Shown one piece after another: positions 32,410-44,700 of a stretch of 64,000 nucleotides of DNA. Position 1 is the stretch's first letter; each line of letters starts with the position of its first letter. The position numbers were made by a program, and so were the translations under genes. This DNA comes from Adiantum capillus-veneris. Its lineage: Eukaryota > Streptophyta > Polypodiopsida > Polypodiales > Pteridaceae. The stretch lies in contig CM043947.1 in assembly GCA_014529385.2 (NCBI GenBank), positions 133,597,891 through 133,661,890 of the forward strand. Reading direction: 5' to 3'. The notes beneath the pieces were generated by a model. The model made no database searches, was not told the origin of the DNA, and was given only the letters and a program-made list of their open reading frames with translations.

Positions 32410-35400
32410 ATGGCGGAGGAAGGGAAGCTCAAGATTGAGAAGTTCAACGGCAAAAACTACCAACATTGGAAGATGCAGATTGAAGACTATCTCTACCAGA
32501 AGGACCTCTATTTGCCACTAGGCGGTCTTGCGAAGAAGCCCGCAACAATGGCAGATGAAACATGGATTGTCCTTGATCAAAAGGCACTGGGAACAATCCG
32601 GTTAAGCTTGGCGTCAACGGTGGCCTTCAATGTTTCGGAGATGAAGACCACGGAGGACTTGATGAAGTCACTTGACGACTTCTACGAGAAACCATCGGCA
32701 TCCAATAAGGTATTTCTTATGAAGCGCTTGTTCAAACTAAAGATGGCAGAGAATGGTTCAGTTGCAGAACACCTAAATGACTTTAACACAAACATAAGTC
32801 AACTTCGATCAGTGAAAATCAATTTCGATGACGAAGTGCGAGCTCTCCTTATACTATCATCTCTACCGGATAGTTGGGAAAGCCTTGTGATGGCTGTAAG
32901 TAATTCTATCTCTGGCACAAATACTCTTAAGTTTGATGATGTTGTGGGTGTTCTCCTAAGCGAGGAAATGCGAAGGAGAAGCACAGGATAATCATCAAGT
33001 GCTGCACTATCAGTGGAAACAAGAGGAAGGCCTAAGGAGAGGTTCAAAAACCAAAAGGGTCGTGATCGCTCAAGGCGGAGCAAGTCACGCACAAAGTCAG
33101 TTCTTGAATGTTGGAACTGCGGCAAGAAAGGCCACGTCAAGAAGGATTGCTAGTCCAAGAAGAAGAAGGAGACAGAGTCTCAAGACAACAAGTCAACATC
33201 GGAGGCCAATGTGGCAGGTAAAGTAGAGCAAGATGCTCTAATTCTCTCATTAGACAATGTGTCTAATTCCTGGATAGTAGATTCCGGGGCTTCATTCCAT
33301 GCGACACCACACAAGCAACATTTCCAAGACTACACCAAAGGTAATTTTGGGTATGTATACTTGGGAGATGATGAAGCTTGTGAGATTGTCGGCAAAGGTA
33401 CAGTTTCTGTCAAAACTGCTAACGGAAATGAATGGAAGCTTAAAGATGTTAGGCATGTTCCTTCTCTTCGCAAAATTTGATCTCTACAGGACAATTGGAC
33501 GATGAAGGTCACAACATTGCATTCGGAAACAAACGGTGGAAGATCTCAAAGGGATCTTTGGTGGTTGCCAAAGGTGAAAAAGTTGGTACACTTTACTTGT
33601 GTACTGTTAGCACGCAACCTTCAACTTGTGCAACAACTACAGAAGTTGACAGTGCGGTGTGGCACTACTGACTTGGGCATATGAGTGCCAAAGGAATGCA
33701 AATCCTTCAAACAAAGAAGCTTCTACCAGGTTTGAAAGAAGTGGACTTAGAGTTCTGTGAAGATTGTGTTTATGGTAAACAAAAGAGGGTAAAATTTCAA
33801 AAATCAGGAAATGAAAGAAAAAATAAAAAACTTGAGTTGGTTCATTCTGATGTTTCGGGTTTTTATGTCATGAAGAATAAATCCGATGTATTTTCCATAT
33901 TTCAAAGGTGGAGAGCCTTTGTGGAGAATGAAACAGGTACCAAGGTTAAATGCCTCAGATCCGACAATGGAGGCGAATATTGCATCCAAGCTTTTGAAAG
34001 CTTTTGTGCTAGCAATGGCATTCGGAGGCAAAGGACAACCCCAAGGACACCTCAACAAAATGGGATTTCGGAAAGGATAAACAGGACAATCATGGAACGA
34101 GCACGAATCATGCGGCTACATGCAGGCCTACCGCTTGAGCTTTGGGCAGAAGCTGTAAGTACGTCTGTGTACTTAATCAATCGGTCACCCTCAACGGCAT
34201 TGGATGGGGGAGTTCCAGAAGAGGCATGGACAGGTAAACCGGTGAATTATGCATTTCTCAAAGTGTTTGGGTGTGAGGCTTTCATGCACATAGATAGAAG
34301 CCTAAGATCAAAGTTAGATGCAAAGTCCAAAAAGTGTTTCTTCATTGGCTATGGAGAAGGAGACTTTGGGTATCGCCTATGGAATCCTGAAGATGGTAAA
34401 ATCTTAAGGAGTAGGGATGTAATTTTTAACGAACAAAATATATACAAAGATTACTTGGAAAGAAAACAAACAAAAGAAACAGGTGATGAGTACATGGAGC
34501 TTGAGGACGGTGAAGACTCAAGGACTGCAAACGGTGACAATGTGCAACAACGTCAACCAAATGAGGAGCCTCAACCTATTCCCTGAAGATCTACAAGAGC
34601 AAGTAGACCTCCAGAAAGGTTTGTTCCTTCCTTCAACCATCTCTTGATCTCAGATTCTGGAGAGCCCGAATCATATGAAGAAGCTATGCAACATGAATCC
34701 AAAGAAGAATGGACGAAGAGCATGCAAGTGGAGATGGACTCACTACATCGCAACCAAACATGGGAGTTGGTTGAGTTGCCTAAAGGTAAGCGGGCACTTC
34801 AAAACAAATGGGTGTACAAGCTAAAGGAAGAAGAAGGTGGGAAGAAAAGGTACAAGTCTAGGCTTGTGGTAAAAGGTTTTTCTCAAAAGAAAGGTATTGA
34901 CTTCAATGAAATATTTTCTCCTGTTGTAAAAATGAACTCAATTAGGCATGTCTTAAGCCTTGTGGCTGCTCATGATCTAAATCTCGAGCAAATGGATGTA
35001 AATACGGCATTCCCTCACGGTGACTTAGAGGAGGAAATCTACATGCTTCAACCAAAGGGGTATGAAGTAAAAGGTAAGGAGAAAATGGTTTGCAGATTAA
35101 GGAAGAGCTTGTATGGTTTAAAGCAAGCATCAAGACAATGGTACTTGAAGTTTGATCGATGGATGTTGGATCATGGATTCACAAGATGCAACTCGGATCA
35201 CTGCGTCTACACGAAGAATTTGGGAGACGGGAAATTCATCATCCTAATGTTGTATGTTGATGACATGTTGATTGCAAGTGCTAACATGCAGGACATCAAA
35301 GACCTAAAAGAGGAGCTGTCCAAATCTTTTTCAATGAAAGATTTAGGTGCTGCAAAGAGGATACTTGGTATGAAAATATCAAGGGACAGGACGAAGAAGA

Positions 35401-36215
35401 CAATAAAGCTATCTCAAGAAGATTACATCAAGAAGGTACTAGAAAGGTTTGCAATGGAAAATGCAAAACCAGTTTCTACACCTTTGGCTGGTCATTTTAA
35501 ACTAACGAAGGATATGTGTCCAAAGACACAAGAGGAGATAGCCTATATGTCTAAAGTTCCATATGCTGCAGCGGTAGGTTCTCTAATGTATGCTATGGTG
35601 TGGACAAGGCCAGACATTGCACATGCAGTGGGAGTTGTGAGTAGGTTCATGGACAACCCAGGTAAAGAGCATTGGCGAGCTGTGAAGTGGATACTTAGGT
35701 ATCTAAAAGGGATAACAACAAATGCTTTGTATTTTGGAGGAATTGATATTTTTCTATAAGGGTATGCTGATGCAGATATGGCAGGTGACAAAGATACTCG
35801 AAGGAGCACTACTGGCTATGTGTTCACGGTTGGAGGCACAGCAGTAAGCTGGGCTTCAAAGCTGCAGAAAGTGGTTTCACTTTCTACGACGGAAGCAGAG
35901 TATGTAGCAATGACGGAGGCAAGCAAAGAAATTATGTGGCTTCACAGATTCTTAGAAGAGCTTGGATTCAAACAAGACAATTGTGTCTTGTACAGTGATA
36001 GCCAAAGCGCTATCCATCTTGCGAAGAACTCAGCCTTTCATTCAAGGACAAAGCACATTGAGGTGAGATATCACTTCATACGCACTCTTTTGGAAGAGGG
36101 ACAGCTAAAGCTACGAAAGGTGCATACAAGTGAAAATCCTGCAGACATGTTTACAAAGGTGGTCAACAAGGAGAAGTTGAGCTTTTGCTCATCTTCAATT
36201 GGCATTCAAGGATAA
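32410..36215 (+). pseudogene. Ty1/copia 1 gag-pol polyprotein
   Basis: A nearly complete polyprotein starting at ATG 32410 (MAEEGKLKIEKFNGKNYQHW). Gag_polypeptide (UBN2-type) is in 32410-32991. The CCHC knuckle CWNCGKKGHVKKDC lies near 33110-33150. The protease is WIVDSGASFHATP (33270), followed by the GAG-pre-integrase region LGHMSAKGMQIL. Integrase has LVHSDV, CLRSDNGGEY and GISERINRT, with about 30 residues between the first two Asp blocks deleted. RT (34644-35757) has KARL-type KSRLVVKGFSQKKGIDF and catalytic LYVDDMLIAS. RNase H (35778-36215) has [16 protein letters not shown] and [10 protein letters not shown]. Damage is light: one frameshift at about 33477 and in-frame stops at 32989, 33151, 33669, 34584 and 35757. 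Confidence 0.95.
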
Positions 36216-36275
36216 GAAGCCAGAATGGAAAGCAGTCACAGGTTTCGTTTGGAGATCAGTCTCCAAGTGGGAGAT

Positions 36276-37014
36276 TGTTAAGTATGGAGCCTGATTTACC
36301 CTTGTAATTTTCTGTGGTAAAAGCGCACATTTGTAAGGCCCCCATTATGAGGAGAATCCATCGTGCGTGAAGGAAAATCACTCACCGGAAACCAAAATTT
36401 TCACGGACAAGAATCAGGGGCAACTTTAGAGGCCTCGGGGGTGGAGGCCCCCGAGACTTTTTTTTTCGCCGGAATATTCTGGCCGGACGACGGCCGGAAA
36501 GTGGTCGGAAAACAACCGGTCGGTTGGCCGGTGGCCGGTAGTCAATGGCCGATGGCCGGTGGCCAGTGGCCGAATTCAAAAGCAGACTTGTCTTCTCAAG
36601 GGCGGCCACACATGGGCGGATTGGAGGGTCCGATTTGGACTTATTCGCACAAGGGCGGCTACACATGGCTGTCTCTCATAAGAGAGGGCAGCCCTTTTGG
36701 CCTATAAAAGGAATCCATTTCTACACACATTTCATAGTGTGAAGTTGATGCAACAAGGTGAGTGTGAGGTGGTGAGAGTGAAGCAAGGCGGGAGCTCCAT
36801 TAAGGGTATAATCCCTTTGTAAATTACTTCTTGTTTTGAAGTACTAAAGCCATTGAGTGGCTGCTTTTCCGTGGACGTAGCCCACATTGGGTGAACCACG
36901 TATATCGTGTGTACTCTCTCTCTCTCTACTCTATAATCTCGTGTATGTAAATCTGTCTCTCTCCATTAAGTAATCTACTCAATTATCTATTTAGCTACGT
37001 CTTATTTCCTAACA
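36276..37014 (+). repeat. Ty1/copia 1, 3' LTR (739 bp)
   Basis: Preceded by a purine tract (aagtgggaga at 36264-36273), begins TGTTAAGTATGG and ends CCTAACA. Contains TATAAAAG at 36703-36710. Relative to the 5' LTR it has an extra block around 36421-36470 with a cctcgggggtggaggccccc hairpin. It is followed by a second PBS and gag rather than host DNA. Confidence 0.95.
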
Positions 37015-37016
37015 AC

Positions 37017-37028
37017 TGGTATCATAGC
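37017..37028 (+). promoter_or_regulatory. Second copia 1 primer binding site
   Basis: TGGTATCATAGC, two bases after the 3' LTR. It shows that the 3' LTR also serves as 5' LTR of a further partial element. Confidence 0.85.
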
Positions 37029-37087
37029 AAGGTTTGCTCGTAGCTAAATTATCTCAAGGAAAGAATTCCTTGAATTGAGTGGGAGTT

Positions 37088-37511
37088 ATGGCGGAGGAAG
37101 GGAAGCTCAAGATTGAGAAGTTCAACGGCAAAAACTACCAACATTGGAAGATGCAGATTGAAGACTATCTCTACCAGAAGGACCTCTATTTGCCACTAGG
37201 CGGTCTTGCGAAGAAGCCCGCAACAATGGCAGATGAAGCATGGATTGTCCTTGATCAAAAGGCACTGGGAACAATCCGGTTAAGCTTGGCGTCAACGGTG
37301 GCCTTCAATGTTTCGGAGATGAAGACCGCGGAGGACTTGATGAAGTCACTTGACGACTTCTACAAGAAACCATCGGCATCCAATAAGGTATTTCTTATGA
37401 AGCGCTTGTTCAATCTAAAGATGGCAGAGAATGGTTCAGTTGCAGAACACCTAAATGACTTTAACACAAACATAAGTCAACTTCGATCAGTGAAAATCAA
37501 TTTCGATGACG
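37088..37511 (+). pseudogene. Second, truncated copia 1 gag
   Basis: Repeats 32410-32833 almost exactly (differences include T to A and E to K codon changes) and stops at KINFDD, where minus-strand gypsy RT begins. With the upstream element it forms LTR-internal-LTR-partial gag, a tandem arrangement. Confidence 0.92.
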
Positions 37512-37675
37512 GTGGAATCCTCTTACATCACTGACGGTGGAAGGTTGAGACCAATCAACGATATCCTTGACTTTATCTGGGTCCACTGAAATCCCTTCGG
37601 CCGATATGAGAAATCCAAGATAATTGACCTTTGGTGAGCAGAAGGTACACTTGCTTGCTTTAGCATAAAGTTGGT
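37512..37675 (-). pseudogene. Ty3/gypsy RT fragment (copy H)
   Basis: The minus-strand RT thumb region HQLYAKASKCTFCSPKVNYL, then GFLISAEGISVDPDKVKDIV. It is the upstream part of copy H, whose RNase H is at 31602-31166. About 110 bases between them are missing at the copia insertion. At 37675 it meets plus-strand copy I across the short word ggt. Confidence 0.85.
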
Positions 37676-39314
37676 AAAGCTCAACAAGGTGGACCAATCA
37701 GATGCCAGACTTCGACCAAACTGGTTGAGAGAGTATGATGATGTATTTCGTGAAGACCTTACGAATCTTCTACCACATAGAGAGGTACATCATGAGATCG
37801 AGACTATCCCTGGATGTGAACCTGTTTCAAAGCGACCTTATAAAATGTCACTTCCAGAGGCCATAGAACTCAAGGAACAACTTAGGCAACTCATTGAACA
37901 AGGATTCATTTGACCTAGTACTTATCCTTGGGACACACCAGTTCTTTTCAGAAGAAGAAGGATGGGACCTTAAGGCTATGCATAGATTACCGTGGACTGA
38001 ACGAGGTAACTGTCAAAAACAAGTATCCAATTCGAAGGATTGACGAACTCCTGGATAAACTCCATCAAAATGTTTACAAAGATTGATCTAAGGTCAGGAT
38101 ATTACCAAATCAGGATCAAGGAATCAGACATTCCAAAGACAACTTTCAACACTAGGTATGGACACTACGAATTCACAGTAATGTCCTTTGGTCTAACAAA
38201 TGCTCTTGCAAGCTTCAATCGACTTATGCATGATATTTTCAGACTTTATGTTTGACGATTTTGTCCTGGATATCGTTGATTGGCCTCAACCATCCACCGT
38301 CAGTGAAGTAAGAGGATTTCTTGGAATAACGGGATGGTACACAATTTTTTTCAAGGACTATGCACGTATTGTTGCACCTTTGACGGAACTCCAGAAGAAA
38401 GGAATGAGCATCGACTGAAAGAGCGAGTACAAGTTTAGTTTTGCTAAGCTAAAAGAATTCTTGGTCTCAGCTCCTATCTTAAAGCTTCCAGATTTCAGTA
38501 AGGAATTTGAAGTCGCAACCGATGCTAGCAAATTTGTTTTGGGCGGAGTTCTTACTCAAGAAGGAAGACCGGTGGCATATACTTCATGAAAGCTGAGGGA
38601 TCATGAGAAGAATTACCCTACTCACGATTTGGAACTTTTAGCGGTTATACATGCGCTGAAGTTGTGGAGACATTATCTTCTGGACGCAAATTTCAGCTAG
38701 TTATAGACCACAAGAGCTTAAAATGGATTTCTACTCAACCTATTCTCAATATGCGACAACGGCGATGGATAGAACTCTTACAAGAATATGACCTTGACAT
38801 AAAGTATAGACCAGGGAAGGAAAATGCCATTGCAGATGGACTTAGCCGAAAATCTTTTCTCGGACCTATCTCTATTCCAAATAACCCTATCTGGGATAGA
38901 ATTAAAGAAGCATCTTTGGTAGATCCAGAATACCAACGTATAGTATCATTACTCCAGCATAATAAGATGCCAGAAGCTAAATATTACTCTCTTATGGGAG
39001 GATGTCTTTACTTCAGACATAGACTCTGTGTACCCAGAAACCCAGCTTTAAAGAAGACTATTATGTATGAAGCACACGATAGCCCTACATCAGGACATCC
39101 AGGTTATGCTAAGACTCTTCATGCTAAGGAGTTATTTTTGGTCCGGAATGAAAGGAAACATACTTCGCTATGTGAGGCAATGTCTTTCTTGTCAACAGAT
39201 AAAAATCGAAAGAATCAAGTTACCAGGGCAACTTCAATCTCTTGACATACCCTAGATGAAATGGGAATGCATCAGTATGTACTTTGTTACAGGATTACTT
39301 TCTACAGGAGGTTA
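37671..39314 (+). pseudogene. Ty3/gypsy protease end, RT, RNase H and integrase N-terminus (copy I)
   Basis: Order: LNKVDQSDARLRPNWLREYDD (37671), RT entry DHEIETIPG.EPVSKRP-like block, [30 protein letters not shown] deletion then removes the catalytic FVDD and following about 60 residues, fusing FDDFVLD to IVDWPQPSTVSEVRGF (38255-38310). RNase H to YRPGKENAIADGLSRKSF (38800-38860) is in one 193-codon frame (38664-39242) with the integrase zinc region (EAHDSPTSGHPGYAKT). It is truncated at 39314, before the first integrase Asp block ends. It cannot be active without the FVDD box. Confidence 0.9.
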
Positions 39315-39582
39315 GTGATCCTAGATAGAGATTTATTTTTTATATTTGGGATCGTTATATATGTATTTTTCAATGTGCATTACTACATCGTATGTGATGA
39401 TGAGATTTGTTTTGTATATGTGAGGATTGATCACCACACATTTTGGACACATGAACATAAACTTATTGATGATATATATTGACATATGTTTGTTGCATCA
39501 CTGAATTTGTCTATTGTCAAACAATTAATTATTTGTCGATAAGATAATTAGCCTAAGTAACTATCTCAATGTTATTTATTCG

Positions 39583-39597
39583 TTTATATATATATAT

Positions 39598-39628
<31 letters not shown>

Positions 39629-39632
39629 TTTT
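39583..39632. repeat. (TA)n(TTTA)n microsatellite
   Basis: About 50 bp, with a short TA block then TTTA units. Confidence 0.95.
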
Positions 39633-40160
39633 AAAAGATGGATTGAAATCGTTGGCATTGTGCTACCAAATGATGATGTGGCATGCGAAACCTAGCCTTA
39701 TGTTTTCTGTTAGTTGCTGTACTTCTAAAAACTAAGGCATTTTTAACTTATAGCACTCTTGTGCAAGTCTTTAAACTTCAACTTATAGCTACATGTGAGT
39801 TTGATACACCAATTGAAAATCCTACGCTTGCATGTGCTTCTTTTAGAAAGAAGAAAGAGCCTTGGGGCTACTTACTTCAATTGCTAAAGCTTAGAAATCC
39901 TTGAGAGCTTAAGGGTTTGCAAGTTTGATTTTCTATCCTCATGAGTGCTTCCACTCGTCAAATGAGAGTTGTAACTCCAAACTTGTCTAGTTTTGAGGGC
40001 ATTAAGGTAAGAATTTCTTGTGGGGTTGAAGCTCCAACTTCATAGTCATTTGTAGCGTGAGAACCTGGCCTTGTTCACTTAAGGGCTAAGTCAAAGCATT
40101 CTTATGTCTCCTTGCTATGAATCCAAAGCTTCACCTATGGCATGAAGGGTTTGCAATGTA

Positions 40161-40163
<3 letters not shown>

Positions 40164-40202
<39 letters not shown>
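40164..40202. repeat. (GA)n microsatellite
   Basis: Perfect array followed by GAA units to about 40221. Confidence 0.95.
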
Positions 40203-40208
<6 letters not shown>

Positions 40209-40330
40209 GAAGAAGAAGAAGCTAGCAAGCAAGGGGGTGATTTGTTTTTTCATGTCGTGCAGAGATGGAAGTTGCAGAGAAAGTTGTGGTGCACATGGAA
40301 ATCCTAACAGGGCACCAATTTGTGTTATTT

Positions 40331-40335
<5 letters not shown>

Positions 40336-40368
<33 letters not shown>
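40336..40368. repeat. (TG)n microsatellite
   Basis: Perfect array followed by gggtgggtggg. Confidence 0.95.
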
Positions 40369-40376
<8 letters not shown>

Positions 40377-40947
40377 GGTGCGTGCTTATGGCTTTTCCTC
40401 AAAGCTCTTCGACCACAAGTTCACCTTCTTATCCACATGTGTGCATGTGCAAGCAAGGGAAGCCAAAAATATCCATGCCCTTCTTGATATTCTAACCCTC
40501 TGATAGGAGTATGAGGCCAGGGATCTAGAAACAAGACGCTCCACCCACCCATCCCCTTGGCTCCCCTATGCTGGTTGCCATGTGTATAATATATAATCTA
40601 GCATTAATTCACATTTTCATAATATACCCCCAAGTTTAAAAGAGACTATCTTTTGTTGTGTTCCTCCATTGGCAATCCATACAAGCTAATGGTGTTGCCT
40701 CAATTGGTGATCTCTAAGAAATGTTGTGCTAATTAAATTAGCAATGTACAAAAATATGAGAATTCCCTTAATCGGCAATCTACACTACATAATTAAAAGC
40801 GAAGAATGTAAAAGTCCAAACATGTGTTGCTTTGACATGACACAATTTTGTTGCCTTGATTGACAATCAACAAAAATCGTCATACACTACCTCACTCAAT
40901 GGTTTGTGTGCTATCTAGTATGTGATTGTGATAGGCATATATGACTG

Positions 40948-42065
40948 CTAGATATTGATGAGAAAGAAGTGATGCTTGAATCTAATGAGCTTCCTTAATA
41001 AATGGTTTACATAGTTTACCAACCATCTATGATATTGTTGTCCCTCACGGGCGATAGTCACATCATAATCCAAAATTCGTTTAGGGGTCAAGAGATTTAG
41101 ATCACCTTCTAGAAGTGGAGGATTGTGAGTTGTAGATGCGATAGAAAGATTGCCTTTAAATGGGCATAGGAAACTTATGTGAATAGAATCAGGTAAATAC
41201 AGATGAGGAGGCAATTCTAAGCTATAAGCATTATCAAGAACCTTCCAAATGATTTTAAAAGCTGGCCACAAAATCTAGAAGCAAGCTTAATCTTAGTATT
41301 GTTTTCAATGATCTTGAGTCTTCTTTTCTCAACTCTACGCCATAAATACTAGTTTTTTCTCGTAAGTCAATGGTCTACGTGTGGTGTTTGCTCATTTAGT
41401 GTATTTTCATCGATGCCTTTGCATATATTTTCACTTTACAAAAAAAAAAAACTCTCTGCCATACATGCTAGTTTTTTCCATAAGTCAATGGTCTACGTGT
41501 GGTGTTGGCTCATTTAGTGTATTTTCCTTGATGCCTTTGAATAGATTGTCACTTTAGAAAATATTTGGTTACGGTCTTTAACTATTACATCAGCCAGTAG
41601 AACTTCATGACCAAGATGAACAATAGGGTGGACTTTTTTTGGCCATAGACAATTTTAGTGTGCATAGTGTTTCTATAAGAAAATTGCAATAAAGGTAAGT
41701 GCTCATCCCAATTATCCATCAAAATATAAAGAAATCATTAGTTGACAACCGACTATTATACATAATTTTAGTATAATCAAGATTGATATCATCATCGCAT
41801 AACAGTCACACGTAAGGCAAAAAGAAGTAATGTTAGTGAATGATAGGAAGTATACCAAGTGCATCTACAACAACATTCTCACGACCAAGTTGATACAACA
41901 TCAAAGGTTGAAAAGATTGACTAAAAGCACTCCATTTGATGTGTTTTTTTTAAGATGAGGGGCGGGGCCTTGTCAAAAGGTGTCGTTGACTTTGCTTATT
42001 AGTTTCAATAAGAAAATCAAAGACTATGAGATAATGTTTCCACATATGCAAAGCATTAACAAAAG
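40948..42065 (-). pseudogene. Remnant of a second Ty3/gypsy lineage: RNase H, integrase, C-terminus
   Basis: Minus strand, different from the main family. The RNase H piece KELISFVNALHMWKHYLIVF (about 42065-42000) continues to HLLTRPRPSS, and a block reading LYQLGRENVVVDAL lies near 41885. An integrase end is near 41710-41590 (LMDNWDEHLPLLQFSYRNT). The C-terminal segment is the 107-codon frame 41271-40948 (IIWKVLDNAYSLELPPHLYL, PFKGNLS, LTPKRILDYDV). Many stops and short internal duplications (a 100-bp block at about 41340 and 41465) mark long decay. The upstream part lies beyond the LINE at 42979-43335. Confidence 0.75.
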
Positions 42066-42080
42066 AAATCAATTCCTTGT
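42066..42080. repeat. Target-site duplication of truncated LINE, left
   Basis: aaatcaattccttgt, repeated at 42964-42978. Confidence 0.9.
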
Positions 42081-42963
42081 TCAACAAGAGTTGGAAAATC
42101 ATTGACCTTTTGATTGCCCAGTACCAACTCAATAGCTTGGAGGTCTTGCTTGTCCACGAAGTGATGAAAAAACTTGACAATCTAGTGATGCCAATCTGTG
42201 ACTCGGGGTTGGACTGGAAAGCCTGGAAATGGCCCGGAAGTAGTCTCTTGTGGAAACCCCATACTAAAATCATTTATCAGACAATGATGCAAAAGAAGAA
42301 TTGGTCTAGCCCCCTTAATAAGCTATGGAAAAAGCAATGGCCGGAGGAAAGGTGGGAGCATGTAATGGAGAACATATGTAAGCCAAAGGTTCCACAATAC
42401 AGGAAGGATTTCTTATGGAAGGTTACTTGGGGTGCTCTACCGACAAGGGTGAAGATTCGGGAGAGAGGGATTGGATCAGATCGATGCTTGGGGTGCAGGT
42501 TGACTAGTCAAGGAAAGTATGCAACTGGGTCCAGAGAACATGGAAAATTAGATTTTTCAAGACTAACCCATTCTTTGGAGGTAAAAACTCAGGTAGTCCT
42601 GCACTCCTCGTCAGCACTCAGATTGTCAGATACTTCTTCTTTCATAATGTATGGCAAACAAGCAATCGCCGTGTGTTTGAAGGAGGATTTGAGGTGGCAA
42701 GCTTCGCAAAGTGCTAATATGGGCACTCGGGCGCAAGCATCACTCGGAGGACTGGTCTAGGACTACCTGTGCCTTGTTGTAAGCAGATGGAATACCCGGG
42801 GCAAACCTTGGCCATCGGTGGGAGTGGCTGCCCTTATAGCCGTTGTAATTATGATTCCTGGATGTTGTCATGGCTTAACATGAGCACGACAAAACCTTGT
42901 AATTTTTTCGTCTGCGCAATATAATTCACTCACAATTCTGAGTTTTGAAAAAATAAAAATAAA
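42081..42963 (+). mobile_element. 5'-truncated L1 LINE, about 0.88 kb
   Basis: Plus-strand copy of the 3' end of the LINE at 24544-31085, starting at tcaacaagagttgg (equivalent to about 25540 there) and ending in an A-rich tail (42948-42963). It encodes the zf-RVT part of ORF2 (VPQYRKDFLWKVTWGALPTR, GIGSDRCLGCRL), but an internal deletion removes the second half of the zinc motif. The 15-bp duplications and poly(A) are hallmarks of target-primed insertion. It interrupts gypsy RNase H. Confidence 0.92.
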
Positions 42964-42978
42964 AAATCAATTCCTTGT

Positions 42979-43335
42979 CATAATTATTGTAAATTTGTTC
43001 ATTTGGTTTCAATTTATGACTCTTAAAAGCATTCAAATAGCACCTATTCTTCATCCCTAAGCATGATTACCAACTAAAAAGAAGCATCTATAAAAACTAG
43101 GCAATTGAAGGACATCTACATGTGTGAGGATGCGTTTAAGTTGTCAAAAGACTTTTGTTGGCTTCCACCAATGAAAACTAGTCTTCTCTTGAGAGGAAGT
43201 GCAATCAAGGAGAAGTTTTTTATAAATTTTCAATGAAAACCAGAAAGTGAGAAGCTCAGGGTTTCCAAAAAGGTTGGAGGATAACTGTTTTGGCCAAAGA
43301 GTTTTGCACTTGTAGCTTGCACCATACTGTGGCAT
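42979..43335 (-). pseudogene. Second gypsy lineage, RT end and RNase H start
   Basis: Upstream part of the remnant at 40948-42065. It includes TSFHWWKPT, then after a stop QLKRILTHVDVLQLPSF (RT/RNase H boundary, about 43190-43070) and NNYDKELISF across the LINE site. The reading before 43200 is poorly conserved. Confidence 0.65.
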
Positions 43336-44639
43336 GAAGCGAGAAGGTGTGAGAGTGAGAAGGCTAGCTTTTAAGGTGAGGTAGATTAGGATGGGATTGA
43401 GGCAAGGTTGAGGAGCCTAAGGTATTCCTTCAATAGCAATGGCAGTAGGTTGCTGCCATGGCAAGAGCCTTAGTTTTTAGTTTCTTTTTCGCTACTACTT
43501 GGGTTACTACTGGGTCTACAATTCCGCAACTCAATTAATTTTTCTCCAAGATTCCCATCGAATCTTTCAACACGAAATGAAAAAAGAATAACAAAAACCC
43601 CCCAGGTTAGTCTCTGCCTCTGTGTGCACCGTCTCTCTCCCTCCGCGCCAACACCCTCGCACAGGCGTCTCCCTGCATCTGCCATTGCTCTCTCTCAGTG
43701 CCATTTCACAGACGCACTCAACAATGCCTACGTAGTGAGCCTAAAAAAATCCCCAGATGTCTCCTTGAAGCTTTCCTCGCTGCTCTTTCTTCATATCTGC
43801 TGCTCGCTCCTCAACATCAGCCTCGACTCTCTGCAAGTCTCTTGACCTGCAAGGCTGCACTCAGAATGAGCTTGTTACACACACAAACCTGGACCTTTGG
43901 GGCCACTCGGTGAAGCTGCAAGAAGGAGCATGAGCAACCATCCTCACTATCGTTTTCTTTACAGACGACAACTCTCTTTCTCTCTGCATGTGCACTCTTG
44001 ACATTACCTCTCTCTCCTCCACGTCCTCCTCCTGCTCTATTGGCCTCATTCCTCGCCATCTGTCCATCACTATCATATGTGCTACTCTTGCCCTCTGCCA
44101 TGGCCTCATTTGCACGGTCCTTTCCTCCTAAGAAACATGCAAGATAGCCCACCAACTCACTTCTACAAGCCCAAAGTTGAAGCAGCAAGACAAAGAAACA
44201 GGTCTACCGATCCTGCCCGTATGGACCTACAAACCACCCTCCTCTCATGTGACCATACCTAGGAGAGCTCAAGCCACTGCCTTGCTTTAAAATGTTTCCT
44301 TTTGATGAGCATCAAGCAGAGATCAGTCTCTAGTACAATACCCATCTGTCCACATTGCCAGCAGCCAATGCAAAAGCAATCTCTATCCCACCTACTGTGA
44401 TCGGACCAGAGAAAAATGATCCCCCGTTTCTTTCCCTCTCTCCCTGGGCATCTCCTTGTCCGCTTGCATGTTGACTTCTCTCACATCACTCAAACTTTCA
44501 ATCAATCAGACCGCCTCCATTGCACTACACCACACCCCGCAACCAAAGCGCCCCCTCGACTGTTGACGAAATCCTGTTGCGTAGCATCCTGGATTGTCGC
44601 AGTGTACTCGAGCAATGACTTGCTGGTGATCTCATCCGC

Positions 44640-44643
<4 letters not shown>

Positions 44644-44698
<55 letters not shown>
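44644..44698. repeat. (CT)n microsatellite
   Basis: Perfect array of about 55 bp. Confidence 0.95.

Positions 44699-44700
<2 letters not shown>

Larger units (their letters stand above)
39315..40947. other. No recognised gene; AT-rich DNA with SSRs
   Basis: Short open frames only, none with a recognisable domain. Contains a (TTTA)n array at 39583-39632, a (GA)n array at 40164-40202 running into GAA repeats, and a (TG)n array at 40336-40368. Confidence 0.6.
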
